Of a DNA stretch of 64,000 nt, positions 26,093-34,279 are shown one piece after another. The notes under the pieces were generated by a model. The model did not search any database, was not told the origin of the DNA, and saw only the letters and a list, made by a program, of their open reading frames with translations. The stretch covers positions 4,196,501 through 4,260,500 of the forward strand of contig NZ_CP041360.1 in assembly GCF_006965485.1 (NCBI RefSeq), written 5' to 3'. The stretch's first letter is position 1, and the number at the start of each line of letters is the position of its first letter. The translations under genes were made by a program, and so were the position numbers. Source of the stretch: Spirosoma sp. KCTC 42546. Its GTDB lineage: Bacteria; Bacteroidota; Bacteroidia; Cytophagales; Spirosomataceae.

Positions 26093-26097
26093 CCGAC

Positions 26098-26220
26098 GTT
26101 CTCGCTTGGCTTCGCCGAGTGAGGATTATTTTTTGACGGCCTCTGGCCGGTGAATTATGTCAAAAACGGGCCAGAGGCCCTTGAAACGATAGTCCTCACT
26201 CGGCGAAGCCAAGCGAGAAC
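26098..26220. repeat. Long inverted repeat, CTCGCTTGGCTTCGCCGAG arms with GGCCTCTGGCC core
   Basis: The left arm 26098-26150 and right arm 26167-26220 pair over most of their length. The outer word is GTTCTCGCTTGGCTTCGCCG; the inner word is GGCCTCTGGCC. A second copy of the same family is at 61423-61569. Confidence 0.9.
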
Positions 26221-26346
26221 GGTGTGTCAGGTGTAAGCACCTGGCATCACAATCACCATAAATCTTCTCCCCTACAAAAGGCAGTTCCAAAAGCTTTTCG
26301 TACCTTTTTACCCCATTACCATAGCCAATGGATTTCCCGTCAAAAA

Positions 26347-28635
26347 ATGATGAAAATTACTTTTACAATCCTCTTCCAATTCCTCGTTTTCCTCTCTTAC
26401 GCTCAACAGAATCTGGTTCCCTACGTACAACCGCTGATTGGCACCGAAAAAATGGGACATACCTTTCCTGGCGCTACGGTGCCGTTTGGGTCGGTTCAGT
26501 TAAGCCCAGATTCGGACACGTTATCGTACGAATTTAATGGCAAATACAATGGCGATGTTTATCGATACTGTGCGGGTTATAAATACGAAGACAAAACGAT
26601 TGTCGGGTTTAGTCATACCCATTTCAGCGGTACGGGGCACTCGGACCTTGGTGACTTTCTGATTATGCCCACGCAGGGGGCTTTACAACTCAATCCGGGC
26701 GTGGCGTCGAATCCCAAGGGTGGCTATCGGTCGGCGTTTTCGCACGCGAATGAGGTGGCCGAAGCGGGGTATTATAAAGTCAAACTTGACGATGATGCCA
26801 TTACCGCCGAGCTGACTGCTTCCAGTCGGGTTGGTTTTCATCAGTACACATTTCCAAAGTCGGATCAGTCGCACATTATTCTGGATTTGACGCACGGTAT
26901 TTACAATTACGAGGATAAAGTGGTCTGGACGTACGTGCGGGTGGTCAACGACACACTGATAACGGGTTATCGGCAAACCAACGGCTGGGCACGCACCCGA
27001 ACGGTGTATTTTGCCCTATCGTTTTCGAAACCCTTTAAATCATACGGACAGCAAAACCTGGATAAACCGCAGGTGTATAAGGGCTTCTGGCGGAAGTTCG
27101 ATCAGACCAAAAACTTCCCGGAACTAGCGGGCAAGAAGATTCGGATGTATTTCGACTTCGATACGAACGAGGGCGAGAAAGTTAAACTAAAAATGGCCTT
27201 ATCGCCGGTTAGTCAGGAAAATGCGCTGGCCAACATGCAAACCGAAATCCCGCACTGGAACTTCGAGCAGACAAAAGCACGAGCCCAGGCCGACTGGAAT
27301 AAGGAGTTGAACAAAATCCAGATCGACGCATCGGAAACCGACAAAGTAAACTTCTATACATCGCTCTATCACTCGTTTATCAACCCAACCACCTATATGG
27401 ATGCGAATGGGCAATATAAAGGGTTGGATCAGGGTGTGCATCAGGCGGGTGGGTTTACGAATTATACGACGTTTTCACTGTGGGATACCTATCGGGCGCT
27501 GCATCCATTCTTGAATCTTACACAACCCGCTCGCTCTAACGATATGGTGCAGTCTATGATGGCCCATTACGACCAAAGCGCACTCAAAATGCTGCCCATC
27601 TGGTCGCATTACGCCAATGACAACTGGTGTATGAGTGGGTATCACAGCGTATCGGTGCTGGCCGATGCTATTATCAAGGGTGTCTATAAAGGCGATGCCC
27701 AGAAAGCGCTGGATGCCTGCATAGCCACCTCCAACCACCGTGATTACGAAGGCATTGGGGAGTACATAGACAAAGGGTTTATTCCTGAGAATACAAATAG
27801 AACCTCCGTCTCGAACACGCTTGAGTATGCGTATGACGATTGGTGCATTGCCCAGTTGGCGAAGAAACTGAATCGGCCCGATGTGTATGCCACCTATCTC
27901 AAACGCTCCGAAAACTGGAAGAACGTCTACGATACGTCCATTGGGTTTATGCGTCCCCGCCTGGCCGATGGCTCGTTCAAAAAAGAGTTTGATGTATTGA
28001 AAACGGATGGGCAAGGCTTTATTGAGGGCAATTCCTGGAACTTCAGTTTTTTTGTACCACAAAATCCAGCAGCCCTGATGCAAGTAATGGGTGGGCCCAA
28101 AAAGTTTGCCACCCGGCTCGACTCGCTCTTTTCGATGCATTTGCCGGATGAGTTTTTTGCCGAAACGGAAGATATTACCCGCGAAGGAATCATTGGTGGG
28201 TACATTCACGGCAACGAACCAGCGCACCACATTGCCTACCTGTACAACTGGGCGGGGCAGTCCTGGAAAACGCAGGAACGCGTCCGGATGATCCTCAACA
28301 TGCAATACAAATCCACTCCCGACGGCTTGGGCGGCAATGATGATTGTGGCCAGATGAGCGCCTGGTACATGTTCTCTTCGATGGGTTTTTACCCGGTAGC
28401 ACCCGGTTCCGAAGAATACTCGCTGGGAAGTCCTTCGGTCAAAAACGCCCGCTTGAACCTGGAAAATGGCCAGACGTTTACCATCGAAGCCATCAATCAG
28501 GGCGATAAAAATGTGTATGTGCAGAAGGTGCTGTTGAATGGCAGGGAATTGACGCGGCCCATAATTACGCATTCGGATATTTTGAAAGGCGGGAAACTAA
28601 CGTTTTACATGAGCGCGAAACCAACGAAAAAATAG
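26347..28635 (+). CDS. GH92 family alpha-mannosidase
   Basis: This is a calcium-dependent exo-alpha-mannosidase (often alpha-1,2) of about 762 residues, exported by the signal MMKITFTILFQFLVFLSYAQ. GH92 landmarks are PLIGTEKMGHTFPGATVPFG and VQLSPDSD at the mature N-terminus, IVGFSHTHFSGTGHSDLGD, HGNEPAHHIAYLYNWAG, and the catalytic block GGNDDCGQMSAWYMFSSMGF near the C-terminus. It would trim mannose from host or environmental glycans in the periplasm or at the cell surface. An upstream in-frame start at 26224 would read from the repeat region, so the first Met of the signal peptide is used. No SusCD pair is adjacent. Confidence 0.93.
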   Translation: MMKITFTILFQFLVFLSYAQQNLVPYVQPLIGTEKMGHTFPGATVPFGSVQLSPDSDTLSYEFNGKYNGDVYRYCAGYKYEDKTIVGFSHTHFSGTGHSDLGDFLIMPTQGALQLNPGVASNPKGGYRSAFSHANEVAEAGYYKVKLDDDAITAELTASSRVGFHQYTFPKSDQSHIILDLTHGIYNYEDKVVWTYVRVVNDTLITGYRQTNGWARTRTVYFALSFSKPFKSYGQQNLDKPQVYKGFWRKFDQTKNFPELAGKKIRMYFDFDTNEGEKVKLKMALSPVSQENALANMQTEIPHWNFEQTKARAQADWNKELNKIQIDASETDKVNFYTSLYHSFINPTTYMDANGQYKGLDQGVHQAGGFTNYTTFSLWDTYRALHPFLNLTQPARSNDMVQSMMAHYDQSALKMLPIWSHYANDNWCMSGYHSVSVLADAIIKGVYKGDAQKALDACIATSNHRDYEGIGEYIDKGFIPENTNRTSVSNTLEYAYDDWCIAQLAKKLNRPDVYATYLKRSENWKNVYDTSIGFMRPRLADGSFKKEFDVLKTDGQGFIEGNSWNFSFFVPQNPAALMQVMGGPKKFATRLDSLFSMHLPDEFFAETEDITREGIIGGYIHGNEPAHHIAYLYNWAGQSWKTQERVRMILNMQYKSTPDGLGGNDDCGQMSAWYMFSSMGFYPVAPGSEEYSLGSPSVKNARLNLENGQTFTIEAINQGDKNVYVQKVLLNGRELTRPIITHSDILKGGKLTFYMSAKPTKK

Positions 28636-28750
28636 ATGGTCATTGATGGTCATTAGGTTGTCATTAATAGTCATTCATTGTGGATAATCTATCAATGACA
28701 ACGAATGACCATCAATGACAACCTAATGACCATCAATGACAATGAATGAT
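28636..28750. repeat. Intergenic inverted repeat, GTCATT words, between convergent genes
   Basis: TTGATGGTCATTAGGTTGTC at about 28643 pairs perfectly (23 bp in all) with its complement at 28714-28736. Further GTCATT/AATGAC words flank both arms. It lies between the convergent GH92 and DUF4421 genes and could act as a bidirectional terminator. Confidence 0.9.
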
Positions 28751-28753
28751 AAC

Positions 28754-29848
28754 TTACAAACCAGGAACCTGTTTGATGATCCCTTTCGGTCGATAGCGGA
28801 TTCGCTTACCGAACACCAGTCGAAGATAACTCGTGTTCGTGTTGATCAAACCATTCGAAAAGGTCCGGTTCATCAGCGTGGTTGATCCATATAATCCGCC
28901 ATAAAAGATACTCGAACTATAACCAATCGTTGCCGATGCAATTCCCTCCCAGCCCGGCTGTATGTGCGTTTCGGAACCCGATGTTTCGCCACTGCTTTGT
29001 TGTAGCATAATCGTTAGTCCCGGCCGTACGGTGAAACTGACAAAATAGTGTTTGCGATAAACAAACGTCTGGCTGTACCCCAGATCGATGCCCACGGCCA
29101 CCGATTTAAGATTTAGCAGATTCGACTCGGGCCGAAAATCAGCCTGCAACGCAGTGGGTACCAGGGACGAATCGGCCCGTATGAGCTGATAGGTTATCGA
29201 AGCCCCAACATTCCAGGAACTTGCGCCTTTGCGTTGTTCTTCCCGCTGAAGCAATGTGGCTGGTGTCGAGAGCTGGAGCGGATTGAACTGGTACAGCAAC
29301 CGGCTCGACACCGTCTGGCTCCGAAGATCATTGCGATACGGATACGCCGAATTATGGTCAAACCAATTCGCCTGAAGGATGTCGGGATTGCTCAAATAAA
29401 AACCGCGATAAAACTGGTATTGCGTTGATAACCAGAACCGGCGGTTGTTTAAATTGATAGTCACTCCAAACGGTTTGGTCTTTCCCCGGAGGTCGTTATT
29501 GTAGCCAAAGAATGGCAGTTTAACCGTTATTTCCGTTCCGAACCATTTGTAGTTGACCCCCAGACCCAGCGACCAGGCCAGATTGGGCCTGTAAACCAAC
29601 GTATTCGGCGAACCAACCACCCGCAGGGTATAATCCTGACGGTCGCTGACGGCATATAAATGTAACTGTCGATAATAAGTCGTTATGTAGGCTTTGTCGA
29701 CCCGTGGTATCTTGGTTTTCAGCAACGTATCCAGCGGAATACCCAACAAACTAAGGCCCTGTCCAAAACTGCCAATGTGGCTACCCATCAGCAGGATAAG
29801 CAGTAACCATCGCCCCAAAATAACCTTACCCATGCGTAAACAGGACAT
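28754..29848 (-). CDS. DUF4421 outer-membrane-like protein
   Basis: This 364-residue protein has a signal segment (about 9-30, ILGRWLLLILLMGSHIGSFGQ) followed by DUF4421. The domain has alternating polar and hydrophobic stretches ending in aromatic residues that look like a beta-barrel: YITTYYRQLHLYAVS, LAWSLGLGVNYKWFGTEITVKLPFFG, NRRFWLSTQYQFYRGFYL. An outer-membrane barrel location is inferred; function is unknown. An alternative start is the Met at 29833. The gene is isolated, between two inverted repeats. Confidence 0.8.
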   Translation of the reverse strand: MSCLRMGKVILGRWLLLILLMGSHIGSFGQGLSLLGIPLDTLLKTKIPRVDKAYITTYYRQLHLYAVSDRQDYTLRVVGSPNTLVYRPNLAWSLGLGVNYKWFGTEITVKLPFFGYNNDLRGKTKPFGVTINLNNRRFWLSTQYQFYRGFYLSNPDILQANWFDHNSAYPYRNDLRSQTVSSRLLYQFNPLQLSTPATLLQREEQRKGASSWNVGASITYQLIRADSSLVPTALQADFRPESNLLNLKSVAVGIDLGYSQTFVYRKHYFVSFTVRPGLTIMLQQSSGETSGSETHIQPGWEGIASATIGYSSSIFYGGLYGSTTLMNRTFSNGLINTNTSYLRLVFGKRIRYRPKGIIKQVPGL

Positions 29849-29860
29849 CTAATCTCCTCT

Positions 29861-29990
29861 ATAGAACGCAGATTCTTATGATTATTAAGATTAGTTATGA
29901 TTTTTCCGGATAAATGGCCAAATGAATATTCCGTTATTCAGGGATTAAATCATAAATAAATCATAAGGATCATAAAGATCTGCGTTCTAT
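29861..29990. repeat. Intergenic inverted repeat, AT-rich arms with GAACGCAGAT ends
   Basis: The left arm 29861-29909 begins ATAGAACGCAGATTCTTATG. The right arm 29947-29990 ends with AAGATCTGCGTTCTAT. Inner TTATGATT words pair with interruptions. Confidence 0.85.
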
Positions 29991-30016
29991 TGAACAGGTG
30001 AAGGCAGAGAATGTTT

Positions 30017-30991
30017 CTACAACACCACAACCGCTTTACCAATGACTTTACGTTCCATCATATCGGTAAGCGCTTGTGGCGCTTCGGCCAACGTATAGTG
30101 TTTAGATATATGCGGTGAAATTTTACCTTCCATGGCCCAACCCGCAATTTCCTGCATGTTTTTCATGCTCAGGGCCGCTTCTTTTTGAGTGAACATGCCC
30201 CAGAAAACGCCCACCAGCGAACTACCTTTTAACAACGCGAGATTCAGCGGAATCTTCGGAATTTCGCCCCCCGCAAACCCGACAACCAGATACCGACCTT
30301 TCCAGGCCAGCGACCGGATGGCTGGCTCCGCCCATTTGTCGCCCACCGGATCATAAATAACATCGACGCCTTTCCCCTGCGTGATGTCTTTGATCCGTTC
30401 GCGCAGGTCTTCGGTGGTGTAATTGATCATGTAGGACGCTCCTTTCTCATTGCAGACCGCTAGTTTTTCATCGGACGATGCGGCTGCGATGACCGTGGCC
30501 CCCATCAGATCACCTAATTCTACGGCCGCTAAACCGACACCGCCAGCCGCTCCCAACACCAGCAATGTTTCGCCGGGTTGCAGTTGCGCGCGATCTTTCA
30601 GGGCATGATAGGAGGTGCCATACGCATACATGGTCGACGCACCTGTTACAAAATCCATCCCAGCGGGCAGGGGAATCGTGGTTCGGGCATCCGAAATACG
30701 TTCTTCGGCCAGTCCGCCATGCGAACCGAACGTAAATACGTGATCGCCCGGTTTGACGTGCTTTACACCCTCGCCCACCGATTTAACGATACCCGACGAT
30801 TCACTCCCCGGCGAAAACGGCAGCGGGGGTTTAAACTGATACATATTCCGGATCGTGAGCGTATCCGGAAAATTCAGGCTACAGGCTTTCGTCTGGATCA
30901 ACACCTCACCGGGGCCGGGCGTTGGTGCAGGAACATCTTCAAGCGTAAGCGTGTCGGGTAGCCCGTAGGCGCGGCAAAGGATGGCTTTCAT
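30017..30991 (-). CDS. Zinc-free MDR-type NADPH:quinone reductase
   Basis: This 324-residue cytoplasmic oxidoreductase of the medium-chain dehydrogenase/reductase superfamily has a GroES-like N-terminal half (LEDVPAPTPGPGEVLIQTKACSLNFPD). It then has a Rossmann half with the dinucleotide motif VLGAAGGVGLAAVELG (about 144-159) and a VDVIYDPVGDKW segment. The cysteine ligands of zinc-dependent alcohol dehydrogenases are absent, and the sequence fits the quinone reductase branch (qor/YhdH-like). It should use NADPH to reduce quinones or enones. An inverted repeat separates it from the upstream HTH gene on the same strand. Confidence 0.88.
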   Translation of the reverse strand: MKAILCRAYGLPDTLTLEDVPAPTPGPGEVLIQTKACSLNFPDTLTIRNMYQFKPPLPFSPGSESSGIVKSVGEGVKHVKPGDHVFTFGSHGGLAEERISDARTTIPLPAGMDFVTGASTMYAYGTSYHALKDRAQLQPGETLLVLGAAGGVGLAAVELGDLMGATVIAAASSDEKLAVCNEKGASYMINYTTEDLRERIKDITQGKGVDVIYDPVGDKWAEPAIRSLAWKGRYLVVGFAGGEIPKIPLNLALLKGSSLVGVFWGMFTQKEAALSMKNMQEIAGWAMEGKISPHISKHYTLAEAPQALTDMMERKVIGKAVVVL

Positions 30992-31001
30992 GTAGTTTAT
31001 A

Positions 31002-31121
31002 GATGGCGCGAACGTCTACGTTCGTGCTGATTATTCCCCGGCCTCTGGCCGGAAGTTAAGTAATAGCCAACCGGCCAGAGGCCGGGGAATAGTCGGCACG
31101 AACGTAGACGTTCGCGCCATC
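31002..31121. repeat. Long inverted repeat, GCGAACGTCTACG arms with GGCCTCTGGCC core
   Basis: The 51-bp arms 31002-31052 and 31071-31121 match at 49 positions. The outer word is GATGGCGCGAACGTCTACG and the inner word CCCCGGCCTCTGGCCGG. Both mismatches would be G-U pairs in a plus-strand RNA. Confidence 0.93.
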
Positions 31122-31132
31122 TCATCGCGCTA

Positions 31133-32473
31133 TTAATGCGCATCAAAATTATCCTCAAACGCAATCGTTCCATCTGGCCGTTTAAAGCGAACGAAATCGA
31201 CTGAACCGGTGCCTTCAAATTCGTAGCTGACACCCACAATATCCGTAAATGCATTGGGCGCGATGGCTTCATACGCTTTTTTACCAGCCACAAAGAGTAG
31301 CACCCGCTTGTTCCGAACCTCACAACGAACGTCTACCCACTTTGACAAATCAGCCCCGAAATTGGATAAATCTTTCGTCTTTGCTTCTGCTTGGTGGCCA
31401 GCCAGGTACAAATCCAGATTGCCAATACAGCCTTTTGCCGACAGTGGAATGGAGAAGTATTGGTTCTTACAGAGAACCATTATTCGAATATACTGGCAAG
31501 CCGAGGAGCCTTTTTCAAAGTCATTTCTCACCCGCGTCTCGAATATAAAATTTTTGGCATTAAGCCGGTCAAACTCCCGCACATACCGATAAAGTACCGT
31601 TGGAGGCTGAGGTTGTACTGGAATATTACGTTTCTTAATATCCTCAACCGACAACCCCAGGACTCCTTTTCGAGTTATGTCATCGGATTTGAAATAGATC
31701 GGAACAGGTGTCCACAAAACGGCCACGTGCCAGCCATCCGATGGAATCAGCAGGTTATGTTGCTTCACAATCTGCTTACCAATCACCAGCTTAGCCCGAT
31801 AGTAGCCGGGCGAATAATAAATTGACGTGTATTCGTGGCCGTTTTTAGGTACCAGGTCGCGTCGACGGGGGTCCCAGGATTGCTGAATAAACACCGAATC
31901 GGTAGGCGAAGCGGTGGCATCGTACGAAAAGACGACCGAGTTGGGAAGGCCCTTTGCAACAGGTTGGCTACTGAATGAGAAATCAGTTGGGGAGAGTGGT
32001 TTAGGCGTAGCATTGCTCAGAAAAAACGCGAGAACGCCAACGACGCTGGCTAGCAATCCAAGTCCTACCCATAAGCGATTTCTACCAGCGATAAGACGCT
32101 CTTGAACTGGTTTTAAGGTAGTCGCTGGCAGCTCTCCAACAGGTTCAGGTACGGCTATAGAATCAGGTTCGCTCTGTTTTTTTGGTGAGAAATCCTGCTC
32201 CGTAACCGCTTTAAAATGCGACCAGTTTTCATAACCCGCAAACTGTACCAGCGCATTGAGCGTGGTGGCTGTGGGTGCCGATTCGTAACGCACCCGCCCC
32301 CACACCCGCTTAAGCGTTGTTACGCTCAACGAAATGCCCGTCTGTCCGGCAATCTGTTCACTAAGCCGTTCGAAATCCTGGGTAGACCACCCGTCGCTTC
32401 TGCCCCACCCCATTTTCTCCTCGATCAACCGACGGCAGCGGGCGAGTTCTCTGTCTTCCTGTTGAGTAATCAT
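31133..32473 (-). CDS. Membrane-anchored HTH protein with extracytoplasmic sensory domain
   Basis: This 446-residue protein has a cytoplasmic N-terminal helix-turn-helix-like module (about 28-90: ERLSEQIAGQTGISLSVTTL, then WGRVRYESAPTATTLNALVQFAG), a linker, a single membrane helix (about 134-152), and an exported C-terminal region (about 155-446). That region contains a PKD-like beta domain and a laminin-G/DUF1080-like part (NFIFETRVRNDF, VDVRCEVRNKRVLLFVAGKKAYE). The layout is that of a one-component transmembrane regulator such as ToxR. Three 10-bp repeats lie in its divergent promoter with the alpha/beta hydrolase gene. The DNA-binding role is inferred. Confidence 0.7.
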   Translation of the reverse strand: MITQQEDRELARCRRLIEEKMGWGRSDGWSTQDFERLSEQIAGQTGISLSVTTLKRVWGRVRYESAPTATTLNALVQFAGYENWSHFKAVTEQDFSPKKQSEPDSIAVPEPVGELPATTLKPVQERLIAGRNRLWVGLGLLASVVGVLAFFLSNATPKPLSPTDFSFSSQPVAKGLPNSVVFSYDATASPTDSVFIQQSWDPRRRDLVPKNGHEYTSIYYSPGYYRAKLVIGKQIVKQHNLLIPSDGWHVAVLWTPVPIYFKSDDITRKGVLGLSVEDIKKRNIPVQPQPPTVLYRYVREFDRLNAKNFIFETRVRNDFEKGSSACQYIRIMVLCKNQYFSIPLSAKGCIGNLDLYLAGHQAEAKTKDLSNFGADLSKWVDVRCEVRNKRVLLFVAGKKAYEAIAPNAFTDIVGVSYEFEGTGSVDFVRFKRPDGTIAFEDNFDAH

Positions 32474-32509
32474 AAACCTAGCTGTCAGTCAGTTAGCTAC
32501 TTGTCTAAA

Positions 32510-32540
32510 CTTGAATAGAAGTTGAACAGGGTTGAATAGG
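32510..32540. promoter_or_regulatory. Three phased direct repeats of TTGAAyAG
   Basis: TTGAATAG (from 32511), TTGAACAG (from 32522) and TTGAATAG (from 32532) follow one another every 10-11 bp in the divergent promoter region between the membrane-anchored HTH gene and the hydrolase gene. One helical turn of spacing suits cooperative binding. Confidence 0.5.
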
Positions 32541-32609
32541 CCTTGTACGCTGGGGTTCGCAAGTTTGTTTTCGTTCGCGATTGATCAACCAAATGTACTG
32601 AAACAAACG

Positions 32610-33449
32610 ATGAAAAACCGGCCGACAGCCTTTGCATTTCTACTGCTTCTACTTGCCCATCTGGTCAATGCCCAGACCACTATTCCCTACGGCAACAATC
32701 CGCAGGCTGGCCACTACTACAACGTGGGTGATGCCAAAATCTACTATGAACTTTATGGAAAAGGCAAACCTATTGTGCTCCTGCACGGGGGGTTGTTCGG
32801 GTATATCGACGAGTACGAATTTCTGATTCCTAAACTGGCTCAAACCCATCAGGTTATTGCCATTGGCACCCGAGGGCATGGCAAATCGGAGATTGGCACC
32901 AAACCATTTACGTACCAGCAACTCGCCAATGATGCCTATGCCGTTATCAGAAGCGTAACGAAAGATAGCGTGCTGGTCATCGGCTTTAGTGATGGTGGCA
33001 TCACCGGCTATAACCTTACCGCCACACACCCCGAACTGGTTCGAAAACTCGTGGCAATCGGTTCCCCCCGGCGACCAGCGGATCGGGTTTTGAGCAACGA
33101 AGAAGAAGGCAAAATGACCGCCGAACGGTTGGATAAACTAGCGCCCGATTTCGTAAAATCCAGAAAGGCGATCATGCCCGAACCGAATCGATGGAATGAA
33201 TTGCTGGATAAACTCGACCCGCTCTGGAATCAGCCAACCTTCATTTCCGACGAAGCCCTGCACCAGGTCAACTGCCCCGTTCTGGTCATGGCCGGGGACA
33301 AAGATCCGTATTTCAAGACTGAAAAAGTCGTAGAAACAGCCCGTTTGTTTCAGCACGGCACCCTGGCTATTATTCCCGGTTGCGGCCATGTGGTACTCTA
33401 TTGCAACTTCCATGCGGTTTGGGAAGCTATCGTTCCTTTTATCAAGTAA
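32610..33449 (+). CDS. Exported alpha/beta hydrolase
   Basis: This protein of about 279 residues has a signal peptide (MKNRPTAFAFLLLLLAHLVNAQ). The alpha/beta-hydrolase fold is complete: oxyanion region LLHGGLFG, nucleophile elbow GFSDGG, acid Asp in GDKDPYF, and catalytic His in GCGHVVLY. Substrate cannot be read from sequence. The frame extends 26 codons upstream from a TTG, but the signal peptide marks 32610 as the start. The next gene, a laminin-G-like protein, begins 15 bp after its stop, so they are cotranscribed. Confidence 0.88.
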   Translation: MKNRPTAFAFLLLLLAHLVNAQTTIPYGNNPQAGHYYNVGDAKIYYELYGKGKPIVLLHGGLFGYIDEYEFLIPKLAQTHQVIAIGTRGHGKSEIGTKPFTYQQLANDAYAVIRSVTKDSVLVIGFSDGGITGYNLTATHPELVRKLVAIGSPRRPADRVLSNEEEGKMTAERLDKLAPDFVKSRKAIMPEPNRWNELLDKLDPLWNQPTFISDEALHQVNCPVLVMAGDKDPYFKTEKVVETARLFQHGTLAIIPGCGHVVLYCNFHAVWEAIVPFIK

Positions 33450-33463
33450 ACCCTATTTTATTC

Positions 33464-34111
33464 ATGAAAACCCTCCTATTGACCTCGCTTGTTGGGTTAA
33501 TTGCCCTGAAGGCAACAGCCCAGAATCAACCCGAGAATTACGGCGATTTCTCAACCAAACAATGGACGTTCAGCAGCAAGTACACCAGGGCTACTTACTT
33601 AGGCAAGCCCGCACTCAAACTTATCCGCGAGAAAGAAACGGCTACGGGAGCCAGCATTGCTTACCTCAACGACTATTCCTTTTCGGATGGGAGCATTGAA
33701 CTAGATATTGCGACCCCCTTTCCCAAATCGACGATCTCGTTTCTGGGTGTGCTTTTCCACTTTAACAAGGTCGGCAGTGAACCGCGTTACGAGTGCTTTT
33801 ACTTCCGTCCGTTCATGTCGGGAAAATCGGGGGCGATGCAATACATGCCAATCAACAACGGCCTCGTCAACTGGCCCGACTACCAGGCCGCTGTTTATCA
33901 GGGGTCTCCGGTTTGTAAGACGCAGCAATGGTTCCACGTCAAAGTCGATGTAAAAGGGCCAATGGCAACCGTTTTCGTAGATGGCAAACAAGTGTACCAG
34001 ATCAAAAATCTGGCCCGTGGCAGTTCAAAAGGATCGGTGGGACTTTGGCTGGGCAACACGCCCGAAGGCTATTTTGCCAATTTCAGGGTGACCCGAGCTT
34101 TACCAAAATAG
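33464..34111 (+). CDS. Secreted laminin-G/DUF1080-like protein
   Basis: This 215-residue protein has a signal peptide (MKTLLLTSLVGLIALKATAQ) and one jelly-roll domain. The pattern DGSIELDIATPFP, FLGVLFHFNK, CFYFRPFMSG, MQYMPINNG, WFHVKVDVKGPMATVFVDGK, GSVGLWLGN is typical of concanavalin-like DUF1080 (3-keto-disaccharide hydrolase-like) domains. No catalytic residue can be named. It follows the hydrolase by 15 bp and is paralogous to the first half of the next gene. Binding or cleavage of a carbohydrate is a family-level guess. Confidence 0.75.
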   Translation: MKTLLLTSLVGLIALKATAQNQPENYGDFSTKQWTFSSKYTRATYLGKPALKLIREKETATGASIAYLNDYSFSDGSIELDIATPFPKSTISFLGVLFHFNKVGSEPRYECFYFRPFMSGKSGAMQYMPINNGLVNWPDYQAAVYQGSPVCKTQQWFHVKVDVKGPMATVFVDGKQVYQIKNLARGSSKGSVGLWLGNTPEGYFANFRVTRALPK

Positions 34112-34279
34112 ATTCTAGTGCTCCTATTGATTCTGATTGATCCTATTGCTGCTAGTAGGATAATAACCAGACAAGGATTTACCAGAATCAAAATTGGACG
34201 AGTTCTAGTCCAGCGATGGCAGGGAGTACATCAATGAACTACTAAACGCCAACCCAACCAGCATCAATTAATATTTATC

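Noticed and set aside
27475..28572. Long antisense open frame inside the GH92 gene
   Set aside because: It is opposite to a well-conserved enzyme and shows no family features.
32532..32609. 26-residue TTG-initiated extension of the alpha/beta hydrolase
   Set aside because: It would bury the signal peptide and covers the promoter repeats.
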